The notes below the pieces were generated by a model that was given only the letters and a program-made list of their open reading frames with translations, made no database searches and was not told the origin of the DNA. This document shows positions 42,382 through 50,801 of a DNA stretch of 64,000 nt, piece after piece. Position numbers and translations under genes: made by a program. Source of the stretch: Clostridiales bacterium (GTDB taxonomy: Bacteria; Bacillota; Clostridia; Oscillospirales; Oscillospiraceae); NCBI GenBank assembly GCA_004554585.1, contig SFLH01000009.1, positions 1 through 64,000 of the forward strand. Direction: 5' to 3'. Within the stretch, counting starts at the first letter, position 1; every line of letters begins with the position of its first letter.

Positions 42382-43293
42382 ATGGAGTATATTTTGCAAA
42401 CAGATAATCTGTCAAAAGTCTATGGAACAAAAACTGTTCTGGATCGTGTGAGCATTCATGTGCCGAAAAAATCGATCTATGGCTTGGTGGGAAAAAACGG
42501 AGCTGGAAAAACCACGCTTATGCGTATTATCTGCGGATTAACGCAGCAAAGTCAAGGTAGTTATGCATTGATGGGGAAGACAAATGATGATGCGGTGCGG
42601 AAAAATATGGGGATGTTAATCGAAAAACCGGGCATCTATGAGCATATGACCGCATTAGAAAACTTGCACTATTTTTCTCTTCTGCTTAGCATCCAACCTC
42701 AGGATCATCACAGAATACTGGAAATGGTTGGACTGCAAAACGCCGGAAAAAAGAAAGCAAGTCAGTTCTCTCTGGGGATGAAGCAGCGGTTGGGCATTGC
42801 CATCGCCTTGCTGGGAAATCCCGATTTTCTGATTCTCGATGAGCCGATCAATGGTCTTGACCCCGAAGGTGTATACGAGATGCGCAAAATGCTGGAAACG
42901 CTGAATCGTGAACACGGTACAACGATCATGATCGCCAGCCATATTCTGAGCGAGTTACATAAACTGGCAACGGATTATGCCATCATTGATGGTGGACATC
43001 TGATCGACGAGTTCAGTAAAGATACGCTGGAAAGCGCCTGCAGCAGCGGCGTTCAGGTTACGGTCGAGCCGGAATATTTGCAGGATGCAAAAACACTCAT
43101 TACATCCCGATATCCGGATGTTCCGTGTGAAATACTTTCCAAACAAAGCTTGCAGCTGCATGAGAAGATCGATCCGGCGGACCTTAACCAATTCCTGGTG
43201 GAAAACAAGGTGCGTGTGTGTGGTCTAAGAACAAATGATGAGGACATTGAGAGATTTTTTGTAGAAAAACTCTCGGGGGGGCGAGCGGTATGA
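42382..43293 (+). CDS. ABC transporter ATPase, bacitracin/lantibiotic-immunity type
   Basis: A 303-residue ATPase. Walker A LVGKNGAGKTTLMRI (about 36-50), signature QFSLGMKQRLGIA (a variant of LSGGQ), Walker B FLILDEPINGLDP and switch histidine in MIASHIL. The C-terminal extension (about 220-303) is typical of BcrA-like ATPases. Such pairs export or flip peptide antibiotics or hydrophobic compounds. Codon use is AT-rich, unlike the chromosome, which points to transfer. Its stop overlaps the permease start. Confidence 0.9.
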   Translation: MEYILQTDNLSKVYGTKTVLDRVSIHVPKKSIYGLVGKNGAGKTTLMRIICGLTQQSQGSYALMGKTNDDAVRKNMGMLIEKPGIYEHMTALENLHYFSLLLSIQPQDHHRILEMVGLQNAGKKKASQFSLGMKQRLGIAIALLGNPDFLILDEPINGLDPEGVYEMRKMLETLNREHGTTIMIASHILSELHKLATDYAIIDGGHLIDEFSKDTLESACSSGVQVTVEPEYLQDAKTLITSRYPDVPCEILSKQSLQLHEKIDPADLNQFLVENKVRVCGLRTNDEDIERFFVEKLSGGRAV

Positions 43294-44030
43294 AAAATTT
43301 AATTCGCGGACATATCTATCAGCTGAAAAAAGACCGTTTCTTTTACGGATGCCTTGCTCTCAGTTGTGCTTTCCTGGTTGTATCGATCCGGCTTTCGCTT
43401 TCCCTGGCATCTGCATCAAACCCCGTTATGGGGATAGAGGGGCTGTTTGATACATTTTTTGGCGGTGACATCGTCTTGTATATCTTCATGCTTCTGACAG
43501 CAAATACGGTTGCAGAAGCCTATCGCTCCGGCGTGATGAAGAACATTGTGGGGCGGGGAATCAAGAAGAAGCAATACTATCTCTCCATCGTTTTGACGGA
43601 ATCCGCCGCATATGTGTTGGTAATGCTGATCGGCGGCATCGTCATGGGCGTTATTGCGGGCAGCAGATTTGGGATGGGGGCAATTGCTTATCCCGGTTAC
43701 TATGCCCTTGCCGTAATAGCGCGTATCCTTTTTGTGATAGCGCATATCAGCTTTGCACTTACCATGACGGTCTGCACCAGGAATGCAATTGCAGGCGCTG
43801 TTTTCGGCATTGTAATTCCGAATGTCCCGAAAATTTTGGAAATGGTTCTGGGATTTTTGAAAATTCCTGCTGACCTCAACTTTATCAAAATCTCTACGTA
43901 TACGCCGTCTGTTTATGCGGCGTCGAATGATTTGTCGTCGTTCTTTCCGTGCTTCGCTGTGTTGTGCGGATACCTGATCCTGTCTGTTTTTGCCGGGTTT
44001 AAGCTTTTGAAGCGGCAGGATATCAAGTGA
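43290..44030 (+). CDS. ABC-2 type permease subunit
   Basis: A 246-residue membrane protein with six predicted helices, the size and layout of BcrB/SpaE-like permeases. The N-terminus (MKNLIRGHIYQLKKDRFFYG) and the helix around residues 98-130 fit the ABC-2 group. It pairs with the ATPase before it, with which it overlaps by four bases. AT-rich like its partner. The cargo is unknown; self-protection against an antimicrobial peptide is a guess from family. Confidence 0.85.
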   Translation: MKNLIRGHIYQLKKDRFFYGCLALSCAFLVVSIRLSLSLASASNPVMGIEGLFDTFFGGDIVLYIFMLLTANTVAEAYRSGVMKNIVGRGIKKKQYYLSIVLTESAAYVLVMLIGGIVMGVIAGSRFGMGAIAYPGYYALAVIARILFVIAHISFALTMTVCTRNAIAGAVFGIVIPNVPKILEMVLGFLKIPADLNFIKISTYTPSVYAASNDLSSFFPCFAVLCGYLILSVFAGFKLLKRQDIK

Positions 44031-44067
44031 TTTGCGGTTGAATCTCTGCTGCGGAAACTGAATAAAC

Positions 44068-44103
44068 AACAAATGCCTCAGCCGAAAGGCTGAGGCATTT
44101 GTT
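44068..44103 (+). terminator. Terminator after the ABC transporter
   Basis: A 16-bp perfect stem (44068-44083 with 44088-44103) with a GAAA loop; the distal arm ends in TTTGTT. Confidence 0.88.
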
Positions 44104-44180
44104 CTAAGAAAATGGATTCTCCCGCGGAAGAACGAACAGCGGTACGCCGCTCTGCTCTCATCTCCGCCCCTTGTACAACA

Positions 44181-44209
44181 AAAATCCCTCAGCTAAGCTG
44201 AGGGATTTT
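44181..44209 (-). terminator. Terminator of tRNA-Pro
   Basis: A 13-bp perfect stem (44181-44193 with 44197-44209). On the minus strand it begins at the CCA end of the tRNA and is followed by TTTTTGTTG. Confidence 0.88.
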
Positions 44210-44284
44210 GGTCCGAGTGGGGCGACTCGAACGCCCGGTCTCTTGAACCCAAATCAAGCGCGATACCACCTTCGCTACACCCGG
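44209..44284 (-). tRNA. tRNA-Pro(TGG)
   Basis: A 76-base cloverleaf read leftward. Acceptor CCGGGTG pairs with CACTCGG (one G-T). D stem GCGA/TCGC, anticodon stem CTTGA/TCAAG closing loop TTTGGGT with anticodon TGG, T stem GGGCG/CGCCC closing TTCGAGT, and CCA encoded. Complete and probably functional. The AT-rich ABC block lies on its 3' side. Confidence 0.95.
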
Positions 44285-44426
44285 ATGGACCACTGCGTGC
44301 GCCCGTTCAGCGGACCGAAGGGGAGCACGTGTATGTGATATTATAGAGGAATTGGCGGTCGATTGCAAGCGGAGAGAGGGAAAAGGGGAAGAAAATTTCC
44401 CGCGCCGGCGGGGCGGACCCCCGGCC

Positions 44427-44455
44427 TTGACAACCCACTCCCTTCACGGTAAGAT
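44427..44455 (+). promoter_or_regulatory. Promoter of the ruvX run
   Basis: -35 TTGACA (44427-44432), a 17-bp spacer and -10 TAAGAT (44450-44455), 53 bp before ruvX. Confidence 0.75.
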
Positions 44456-44507
44456 ACACCATAGACACCAAGTGCCCGAGGACGGGCGGGAAAAGGGAGG
44501 GAACGCC

Positions 44508-44957
44508 ATGCGCGTCATGGCCATCGACTACGGCGACGCCCGAACGGGGGTGGCCCTGTCCGACGCCACCGGCTTTCTGGCCGGCCGCACCTTTTTGATC
44601 AAGAGCCGGAAGGAGGACGTGGTCCTGGCGGAACTGGTCTCCCTGGCCCAAAAGGAAGGAGCCCAGGAGCTGGTGATGGGCTATCCCCGAAACATGGACG
44701 GCACCCTGGGTCCCCGGGCGGAGAAGTACGCCGCCTTTGCCCGCCGGCTGGAAGAGGCCGCGGGGCTGCCCGTGGCCCTGTGGGACGAGCGGCGGACCAC
44801 CGTGGATGCCCACCGCATTCTGGGTGAGCAGGGTGTGCGGGCCAAAAACCGCAAGGATAAGATCGATTCCGTGGCAGCCACGTTGATTTTAGAGGGGTAT
44901 CTGGATTGGAAGCGTCTCCAGGCCCAGCGACAGGAAAAGGAGGGGCAGACCCCATGA
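44508..44957 (+). CDS. ruvX: RuvX/YqgF family putative pre-16S rRNA nuclease
   Basis: A 149-residue RNase H-fold protein. MRVMAIDYGDARTGVALSD carries the first catalytic aspartate, ELVMGYPRNMDGTLGPRA the second block, and KIDSVAATLILEGYL the last. The family matures the 16S rRNA 5' end and was once proposed as a Holliday junction resolvase. GGGAGG precedes ATG. Its stop overlaps the phosphorylase start (ATGA), so the genes are coupled. Confidence 0.93.
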   Translation: MRVMAIDYGDARTGVALSDATGFLAGRTFLIKSRKEDVVLAELVSLAQKEGAQELVMGYPRNMDGTLGPRAEKYAAFARRLEEAAGLPVALWDERRTTVDAHRILGEQGVRAKNRKDKIDSVAATLILEGYLDWKRLQAQRQEKEGQTP

Positions 44958-45739
44958 AACAGGAAGAGCGCACCGTACAATTTCACCTCCACTGCGCCCC
45001 CGGCGAGATTGGGCGCTACTGCTTCCTGCCCGGCGACCCGGGCAGATGCCAGTACTTCATCCCCTATTTTGACGACCCGGTCCACGTGGCCTACAACCGG
45101 GAGTTCAACATCTACACTGGCACCCTGCTGGGGGAGAAGGTCACCGTCTGCTCCACGGGCATTGGCGGCCCCTCGGCCGTCATCGCCATGGAGGAGCTCC
45201 ACGCCGCCGGGGCGGACACCTTCATGCGCACAGGAACCTGCGGGGGCATCGCCCTGGACGTGCAGAGCGACGACCTGGTGGTGGCCACCGGCGCAGTGCG
45301 CCAGGAGGGCACCAGCCGGGAGTACGCCCCCATCGAGTTCCCCGCCGTGCCCCACTATGACGTGCTCTCGGCCCTGGTGGATACCGTGAAAGCCTCCGGC
45401 CACCGCTGGCATGCGGGGGTGGTCCAGTGCAAGGACTCCTTCTATGGCCAGCACTCTCCCGAGCGCATGCCCGTCTCCTACGAGCTGCAGGCCAAATGGG
45501 AGGCCTGGAAGCGCCTGGGGGTCCTGGCCAGCGAGATGGAGTCGGCCGCCCTCTTCACCGCCGCCGCCGCCCTGGGGGTCCGGTGCGGCTCGGCCTTCCA
45601 CGTGATCTGGAACCAGGAGCGGGAGAAGGCCGGCCTGGACCAGAAGGAGTCGGAGAACATCGCCCTATCGGTGCAGGTGGCGGTGGACGCCATGAAGGAA
45701 CTCATCCGCCGGGACCGGGCCAAGGAGGGACGAGCATGA
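44954..45739 (+). CDS. Nucleoside phosphorylase (uridine phosphorylase type)
   Basis: A 261-residue phosphorylase of the NP-I family. CFLPGDPGRCQYF binds phosphate, STGIGGPSAVIAMEEL and MRTGTCGGI complete the phosphate and ribose site, and LASEMESAALFTAAAALG is the family signature (E-M-E-S contacts ribose). Substitutions around the base pocket (QCKDSFYGQHSPERMP) fit uridine phosphorylase. It would split uridine to uracil and ribose-1-phosphate for salvage. Start and stop overlap the neighbours. Confidence 0.9.
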   Translation: MKQEERTVQFHLHCAPGEIGRYCFLPGDPGRCQYFIPYFDDPVHVAYNREFNIYTGTLLGEKVTVCSTGIGGPSAVIAMEELHAAGADTFMRTGTCGGIALDVQSDDLVVATGAVRQEGTSREYAPIEFPAVPHYDVLSALVDTVKASGHRWHAGVVQCKDSFYGQHSPERMPVSYELQAKWEAWKRLGVLASEMESAALFTAAAALGVRCGSAFHVIWNQEREKAGLDQKESENIALSVQVAVDAMKELIRRDRAKEGRA

Positions 45740-46392
45740 GCCAGGAAGACATCCGCCGCTCCTGCGTGGACTGCGCCGTGACCCGGTGCGACAACCACAC
45801 CTCCAACCGCCCCCACCCCGCCTTCTGCGTCAGCCAGGGGCTGACGGAGGACCAGCGCCAGGCCAGCCTGGATCAGTATATCACTGACCAGGAAGACCGG
45901 AAGCTGGCCCAGGTGGCTGCCAGCATCGAGTCCGACGGCTACCGCAAGTGGCCCCGGGTCCAGGAGACCATCCTCTTTGCCAAGCGGATGGGATACCATA
46001 AAATCGGCATTGCCACCTGCGTGGCCCTCATCCGAGAGAGCCGCATTTTGGCCAAAATGCTTCGGGCCAACGGCTTCGAGGTCTATGGGGTGGCCTGCAA
46101 GGCCGGAGAGGTGTTTAAGGACGAGCTGGACATCCCCCAGGTCCATCAGGGCCCCGGCCCCGTGGCCTGCAACCCGGTGCTCCAGGCCCAGCTGCTCAAC
46201 CAGGAGGGCACGGAGCTGAACATAGTCATGGGCCTGTGCGTGGGCCACGACAGTCTGTTCTACAAGCACGCCAAGGGGGTGACCACCACCCTGGTGGTCA
46301 AGGACCGGGTGCTGGTCCACAACCCCGTCATGGCCCTGTACACCGCCGACGGCTACTACGCCAACTTGATGAAACCCCTGGACGACCAATGA
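45736..46392 (+). CDS. DUF1847 cysteine-rich protein
   Basis: A 218-residue protein. N-terminal cysteines (CVDCAVTRC, then HPAFC) may bind an iron-sulfur cluster or zinc. The rest matches DUF1847: KWPRVQETILFAKRMGYHKI, NGFEVYGVACKAGEV, ACNPVLQAQLLN and GLCVGHDSLFYKHAK, with several more conserved cysteines. Its role is not established to my knowledge; a redox or metal role is inferred. ATG overlaps the phosphorylase stop. A terminator follows at once. Confidence 0.82.
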   Translation: MSQEDIRRSCVDCAVTRCDNHTSNRPHPAFCVSQGLTEDQRQASLDQYITDQEDRKLAQVAASIESDGYRKWPRVQETILFAKRMGYHKIGIATCVALIRESRILAKMLRANGFEVYGVACKAGEVFKDELDIPQVHQGPGPVACNPVLQAQLLNQEGTELNIVMGLCVGHDSLFYKHAKGVTTTLVVKDRVLVHNPVMALYTADGYYANLMKPLDDQ

Positions 46393-46398
46393 AGCATC

Positions 46399-46433
46399 TC
46401 CCGCCCGGCCCCCTGGCCCGGGCGGGATTTTTT
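46399..46433 (+). terminator. Terminator of the ruvX run
   Basis: A 10-bp perfect stem (46399-46408 with 46418-46427) followed by TTTTTTG. Confidence 0.88.
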
Positions 46434-46487
46434 GTCCCCCGGCCGCATAGGTTACTAACAAACCACAGGGGACAGGGGGGAGCGCGC

Positions 46488-47042
46488 ATGGAGGAGAGAT
46501 TTCCCGTCTCTGGAGGCTGGCTAACCTGCCGCCAGACAGGGGACCGGGCAGAGCTGACCATGGAACTGCCGGGAGACAGCCGGGGTCTCTACCGGGGCTA
46601 CGCCCTGGGACCAGGCGGCCTGGTGGAGCTGGGCACCCTGCTGCCCGAGGGGGGACGCCTGCGGCTGGGGCGGAGCTTCCCGGTGGCGGAGCTCCAGCGG
46701 CGGGGGTGTTGGCCGGTCACCGGGGGACGGGTCCAGATGACCTATGCCTTTTCCGGCGCCCGCCCTCAGTCCCTGCCCGGGGGGTGGCGGCGGGTGGAGC
46801 GCCCCGAGACCCTTTTTCCCGAGGACGAGACCCTGGCCCGGGCCGCCCGGCAGGCGGGCGGCTGTATCCGCTGCCGCCGGGAGATGGGGGAGTTCCTGCT
46901 GGCCTGGCCCTGGGACCCCGGCCGCCCCTTTCCCCTGGCGCCGCTGTTCTGCCTGGCCAGGGTGAAAAACCTGGGGGGGCGGGCCTATGTGGTGTTCCTG
47001 TTTGAGGAGGGGGGTACCCCGGTGGTTCCGCCGGAGGGGTGA
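46488..47042 (+). CDS. Hypothetical protein, 184 residues
   Basis: I do not recognise this protein. It starts MEERFPVSGGWLTCRQTGDR after GGGGGGAGCG, has no signal peptide or membrane helix, and is rich in Gly, Arg and Pro. The N-terminal half (about 5-85) is beta-like with GLYRGYALGPGGLVELG. The C-terminal half holds CIRCRREMG and a hydrophobic WPWDPGRPFPLAPLFCLA. GC-rich codon bias is normal for the region, which supports coding, but other frames are also long here. Confidence 0.55.
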   Translation: MEERFPVSGGWLTCRQTGDRAELTMELPGDSRGLYRGYALGPGGLVELGTLLPEGGRLRLGRSFPVAELQRRGCWPVTGGRVQMTYAFSGARPQSLPGGWRRVERPETLFPEDETLARAARQAGGCIRCRREMGEFLLAWPWDPGRPFPLAPLFCLARVKNLGGRAYVVFLFEEGGTPVVPPEG

Positions 47043-47148
47043 GGCGAAGCCTCCCCTGAGACCCCGGGCCCTCATCCGGGCAAGAAGGTTGCCAACGCCC
47101 CCAAACTGGGGTAAAATAAAAGAAGTCTATCAACAACGGAGCAACACC

Positions 47149-47553
47149 ATGGATTACTTTCACCTATCGGAAGACAAACAAGACATATTGAAGATGAGCA
47201 ACCTGGGCCTGGCCTACTTGGGCGACGCGGTCTATGAGGTCATGGTCCGCGCCTGGCTGTGCGTGCACGGCAAGCTCACCCCCGGCCGCCTCCACCGGGC
47301 GGCCCTGGACTATGTGGCCGCCCCCCGCCAGGCGGCCCTGCTGGAGAAGCTGCTGCCTCACCTGACCGAGGAGGAGACCCAGGTCTACAAGCGCGGCCGC
47401 AACGCCAACCCCCACTCCCACCCTCGGGGGGCCACCCGGCGGGAGTACCAGATCGCCACCGGCCTGGAGGCCCTATTCGGCTGGCTCTATCTCCAGGGGG
47501 AGACCGAGCGGCTCAACGGGCTGTTTGCCCAGATGATGGAAGGAGAGGATTGA
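47149..47553 (+). CDS. mrnC: Mini-ribonuclease 3
   Basis: A 134-residue catalytic RNase III domain without an RNA-binding domain, as in B. subtilis MrnC, which matures 23S rRNA. The key block NLGLAYLGDAVYEVMVR carries the catalytic aspartate, and KRGRNANPHSHPRGATRREY and YQIATGLEALFGWLYLQGE complete the active site. ACGGAG precedes the ATG. rqcH follows 1 bp later. Confidence 0.93.
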   Translation: MDYFHLSEDKQDILKMSNLGLAYLGDAVYEVMVRAWLCVHGKLTPGRLHRAALDYVAAPRQAALLEKLLPHLTEEETQVYKRGRNANPHSHPRGATRREYQIATGLEALFGWLYLQGETERLNGLFAQMMEGED

Positions 47554-47554
47554 C

Positions 47555-49336
47555 ATGCCCATGGACGCGCTGTGCCTGTCCGCCGTCCTGGCCGAGACCG
47601 CCAAAGGGGTGGTGGGCGGCCGAATCGACAAGGTCTACCAGCCCAGCCGGGACGAGATTCTGCTGCACATCCGCCATCCGGAGGGGCCCTGCCGTCTGCT
47701 CCTGTCGGCCAACCCCAGCCGGGCCCGGCTGCAGCTGACCGCCCTGCCCCGGGAGAACCCCGCCGAGCCCCCCATGTTCTGCATGCTTCTGCGGAAATAC
47801 CTGGTGGGCGGCAAGATTCTCTCCCTCCGCCAGCCCCCCATGGAGCGCCTGGCGGAGCTGGACATCGAGGCCGCCAACGAGATGGGGGACAAGGTCCGCC
47901 GCCGGCTGATCCTGGAGGCCATGGGCCGCCGGGCCAACCTGCTGCTGCTGGACGACCAGGGACGGATCGTGGACTGCCTGCGCCGGGTGGAGGGGGACCT
48001 TACCCAGGCCCGCCCCCTGCTGCCGGGCCTCTTTTACAAATACCCGCCCATGCAGGAGGGAAAGCGGGACCCCGCCGCCCTGACCGAGGCCGAAAGGGCC
48101 CAGGTGCTGGACCAGGGCCGGTGTGACACCCCCGCCGACCGGTTCCTGCTGGACCGGTTCCTGGGGCTCTCCCCCCTCATCGCCCGGGAGATCTCCTTCG
48201 AGGCCTTCGGGGAGGTGGACGCCCCTGCAGGCCGGGACCCGGCGGCCCTGCTGGACCGGCTCACCGCCCTGGTGGGCAAGGTGGCCGCGGGACAAGTCCA
48301 GCCCACCCTGCTGGTCCGCCAGGGGGAGGGGGTGGACTTCTCCTTCCGGCCCATCCTGCAGTACGGCCCTGCCACCGAGAGCCGGACCTATCCCACCTTC
48401 GCCACCCTGCTGGACGAGTTTTACCAGGCCAAGGAGACCGCCGACCAGGTGCGCCAGAAGGGGCGGGATTTCCTGAAATCCCTCACCCATGCCCGGGACC
48501 GGCTGGTAAAGAAGATGGCCCTGCAGGAGGAGGAGCTGGCCCGGACCCGCAACCGAGAGCGGGACCGGAGATACGGTGACCTCATCACCGCCAACCTTTA
48601 CCGCATGGAGAAGGGGGCCAAGGTCCTGCGGGCGGAGAACTACTATGAGGAGGACTGCCCGGTCATCGAGATCCCCCTAGACCCCCTGAAGACCCCCCAG
48701 CAGAACGCCGCCAAGTACTATAAGGCCTACACCAAGGCCAAGACGGCGGAGGAGATGCTCCAGATTCAGCTGGAGAAGGGCCGGCGGGAGCGGGCTTATC
48801 TGGAAAGTGTTCTGGACAGCGTCTCCCGGGCAGAGGGAGACCGGGACCTGGAGGAGATCCGCCAGGAGCTGATGGAGACCGGCTACCTCCGCCGCCGGGG
48901 CAAGGCCCGGGAGAAAATGAAGCGCCCGGCCACCAAGCCCCTGGAGTTTCGCTCCACCGCCGGCCTGCGCATCTCCGTGGGGCGCAACAACCTGCAAAAC
49001 GACCGCCTGACCACCAAGCAGGCGGGGAAGTGGGACTACTGGCTGCACACCCAGAAGATCCACGGCTCCCACGTGATCCTGTGGACCGAGGGCGGCCCCC
49101 CCGACGACCAGAGCATCCAGGAGGCCGCCATGCTGGCCGCCTGGTACTCCCAGGGACGGGAGGGGAAGAAGGTCCCCGTGGACTATACCCCTGTGAAATA
49201 CGTGAAGAAACCCGCCGGCGCCCGGCCGGGGATGGTGGTCTACACCACCTATCAGACGGCCTACGTGGACCCCGACCCGGCCCTGGCGGACAAGCTCAAG
49301 GCGAAAGCGCCTGAGGGAAGGAGGCAGAGAGGATGA
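47555..49336 (+). CDS. rqcH: RqcH/NFACT family ribosome quality control protein
   Basis: A 593-residue protein with NFACT-N at the start (MDALCLSAVLAETAKGVVGG, IDKVYQPSRDEILLHI), paired helix-hairpin-helix segments (about 180-260), a coiled-coil middle (about 290-440) and NFACT-R at the end (GLRISVGRNNLQNDRLTTKQ, WDYWLHTQKIHGSHVIL). RqcH binds split 50S subunits and adds alanine tails to stalled chains. The older name is fibronectin-binding protein. Its stop overlaps the next start. Confidence 0.93.
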   Translation: MPMDALCLSAVLAETAKGVVGGRIDKVYQPSRDEILLHIRHPEGPCRLLLSANPSRARLQLTALPRENPAEPPMFCMLLRKYLVGGKILSLRQPPMERLAELDIEAANEMGDKVRRRLILEAMGRRANLLLLDDQGRIVDCLRRVEGDLTQARPLLPGLFYKYPPMQEGKRDPAALTEAERAQVLDQGRCDTPADRFLLDRFLGLSPLIAREISFEAFGEVDAPAGRDPAALLDRLTALVGKVAAGQVQPTLLVRQGEGVDFSFRPILQYGPATESRTYPTFATLLDEFYQAKETADQVRQKGRDFLKSLTHARDRLVKKMALQEEELARTRNRERDRRYGDLITANLYRMEKGAKVLRAENYYEEDCPVIEIPLDPLKTPQQNAAKYYKAYTKAKTAEEMLQIQLEKGRRERAYLESVLDSVSRAEGDRDLEEIRQELMETGYLRRRGKAREKMKRPATKPLEFRSTAGLRISVGRNNLQNDRLTTKQAGKWDYWLHTQKIHGSHVILWTEGGPPDDQSIQEAAMLAAWYSQGREGKKVPVDYTPVKYVKKPAGARPGMVVYTTYQTAYVDPDPALADKLKAKAPEGRRQRG

Positions 49337-49542
49337 AGCAGGAGAAGAACCTGGTCTGCTACCGCTTCCAATGTGCCCGCTACCTCACCTGCGCCCTGTC
49401 CGGCGGGACGGGATGCTGCCTGGAGCGGGACCCGGAACAGCAGGAGGTGCCCGACGGGGCCTGTACCAAGGAGAAGGGCTACCCCTACTTCCGCCCGGGC
49501 AAGGAGGAAGACCCCGTCCGCGCCTGGATGCGCGGCCATTGA
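49333..49542 (+). CDS. Small cysteine-rich protein
   Basis: A 69-residue protein with six cysteines (CYRFQCARYLTC, then GTGCC, GACT), suited to binding zinc or iron-sulfur. The start overlaps the rqcH stop by four bases (ATGA) and lies after GGAGGCAGAG, so it is coupled to rqcH. I do not recognise a family. Confidence 0.62.
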   Translation: MKQEKNLVCYRFQCARYLTCALSGGTGCCLERDPEQQEVPDGACTKEKGYPYFRPGKEEDPVRAWMRGH

Positions 49543-49552
49543 GGCATGAGAA

Positions 49553-49587
49553 AGCCGGAGGCCCTGATGGGGCCTCCGGCTCGTTTG
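49553..49587 (+). terminator. Terminator after the mrnC-rqcH run
   Basis: A 12-bp perfect stem (49553-49564 with 49569-49580), TGAT loop, then CGTTTG. The T run is short; the reverse strand reads TTTCTC. Confidence 0.7.
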
Positions 49588-49611
49588 CTGTGGGACAAAA
49601 AGGGGTCTGAG

Positions 49612-50031
49612 TTAGGGTAAGGTATCGATGTCCACCAGGATGTTGTCGGTGCCGTTTTCCTCAAACTCGTTGATATAGGCCTCGATCCGGTGGGTCAGCT
49701 CGGCGTAGTTGCTCTCGTCGATGGGGGCGTCGTTCATGTCCCGGCGGGCCAAGTCCTCGGCCAGGATGTCGAAGAAGACGTTGTTTTCATATTCCATAAT
49801 GGCCTCGTGGATGCCCCCTTCCACGAAGGGGCGGGAGGGGATGGTCTCCCCCCGATAGGTTTCGGCTAAGATCCCCATGCCTTCCTGCCGGGCCTTTTCA
49901 AACAGCAGGCTCTCTACCCTGTCGTAGTCCTGGAAGCGGTCCTCCCCTCGGGTGGAGTTGAGGATCCAGTTGCCGATATAGACCATGTCCAACAGACGTC
50001 GGAATTCCTTTTTGCTCAGTTCCAGCTGCAT
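49612..50031 (-). CDS. Hypothetical acidic helical protein
   Basis: A 139-residue protein, strongly acidic and mostly helical, starting MQLELSKKEFRRLLDMVYIG. It has no signal peptide, cysteine or catalytic motif. Segments such as NVFFDILAEDLARRDM and ELTHRIEAYINEFEENG read like a regulatory or chaperone-like helical bundle. It has its own consensus promoter (50117-50145) and is transcribed alone. The family is not recognised. Confidence 0.7.
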   Translation of the reverse strand: MQLELSKKEFRRLLDMVYIGNWILNSTRGEDRFQDYDRVESLLFEKARQEGMGILAETYRGETIPSRPFVEGGIHEAIMEYENNVFFDILAEDLARRDMNDAPIDESNYAELTHRIEAYINEFEENGTDNILVDIDTLP

Positions 50032-50116
50032 ACCATGACCTCCTCGCTGAGAAGTGAAACAATGGGTCCCTGTTCCTGTGAGCCCAGGAGAGGGGAAACT
50101 CCCCTATCCTGCCCCT

Positions 50117-50145
50117 ATTATAGTGTCCCCCAGGGAGATTGTCAA
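50117..50145 (-). promoter_or_regulatory. Promoter of the acidic helical protein gene
   Basis: Perfect -35 TTGACA (50145-50140), a 17-bp spacer and perfect -10 TATAAT (50122-50117), read leftward. Confidence 0.9.
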
Positions 50146-50232
50146 AGGAGGAAACGGGGAAAAGTCCACGAATTCCGCCGCACCCCCCTTGGAATTCTTG
50201 GAGGAGCGGGGGGGACAAGAGGGGGGAGAGGC

Positions 50233-50261
50233 TTTACAATTTGCAGGGAATCGGGTATAAT
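50233..50261 (+). promoter_or_regulatory. Promoter of the DUF1934-argS run
   Basis: -35 TTTACA (50233-50238), a 17-bp spacer and perfect -10 TATAAT (50256-50261). It is divergent from the promoter at 50117. Confidence 0.88.
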
Positions 50262-50312
50262 AATCTACATTTGAGCAGATCAACAAGAAAAGGAATGGGT
50301 GCGAGAAAAATC

Positions 50313-50765
50313 ATGGAAAAACCAGTGATCATATCCATCAAAGGGGTCCAGGCCCTGGAGCCCGGCGAAGAAGACACCATGGAGCTGGTGACCCAGGGGG
50401 TCCTGCGCCAGGAGGAGGGAGAGGGCTTCACCCTGACCTACCGGGAGAGCGAACTGACCGGCCTGGAGGGCACCACCACCACCTTCCAAGTGGTGCCCGG
50501 GCGGATCACCCTCCGCCGGGAGGGGACCCTCAACTCCGAGATGGTCTTCCAGGAGGGGCAGAAGCATGTCTCTCTGTACGAGACCCCCTATGGGGGCCTG
50601 ATGCTGGGGGTGAACACCCATCGGGCCAAGGCCAGCCTGGGGGAACAGGGGGGCAGCCTGTCCATCCGCTACGCCCTGGAGGTGGACAGCCAGCCCGTGG
50701 GGGAGAACTCCTTTGAAATTCAGGTGACCGAACCCCAGCTGACGTCCCAGCGTCCGGGACAGTAA
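50313..50765 (+). CDS. DUF1934 (YwiB-like) beta-barrel protein
   Basis: A 150-residue protein of DUF1934, which has a calycin-like beta barrel. Family blocks: PVIISIKGVQ, GEGFTLTYRESELTGLEGTT, GTLNSEMVFQEGQKH and ALEVDSQPVGENSFEIQV. Function unknown. I use ATG 50313, which matches the family N-terminus; ATG 50295, six residues upstream, sits closer to AAAAGGA and is a real alternative. The gene usually precedes argS in Firmicutes, as here. Confidence 0.82.
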   Translation: MEKPVIISIKGVQALEPGEEDTMELVTQGVLRQEEGEGFTLTYRESELTGLEGTTTTFQVVPGRITLRREGTLNSEMVFQEGQKHVSLYETPYGGLMLGVNTHRAKASLGEQGGSLSIRYALEVDSQPVGENSFEIQVTEPQLTSQRPGQ

Positions 50766-50801
50766 GCGCCGATAAGAAAGAAAAAAGGGGACAGAAGCGA
50801 T

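Noticed and set aside
50266..50801. T-box leader controlling argS
   Set aside because: No T-box core or specifier loop is seen, and argS is co-transcribed with the DUF1934 gene from a plain promoter.
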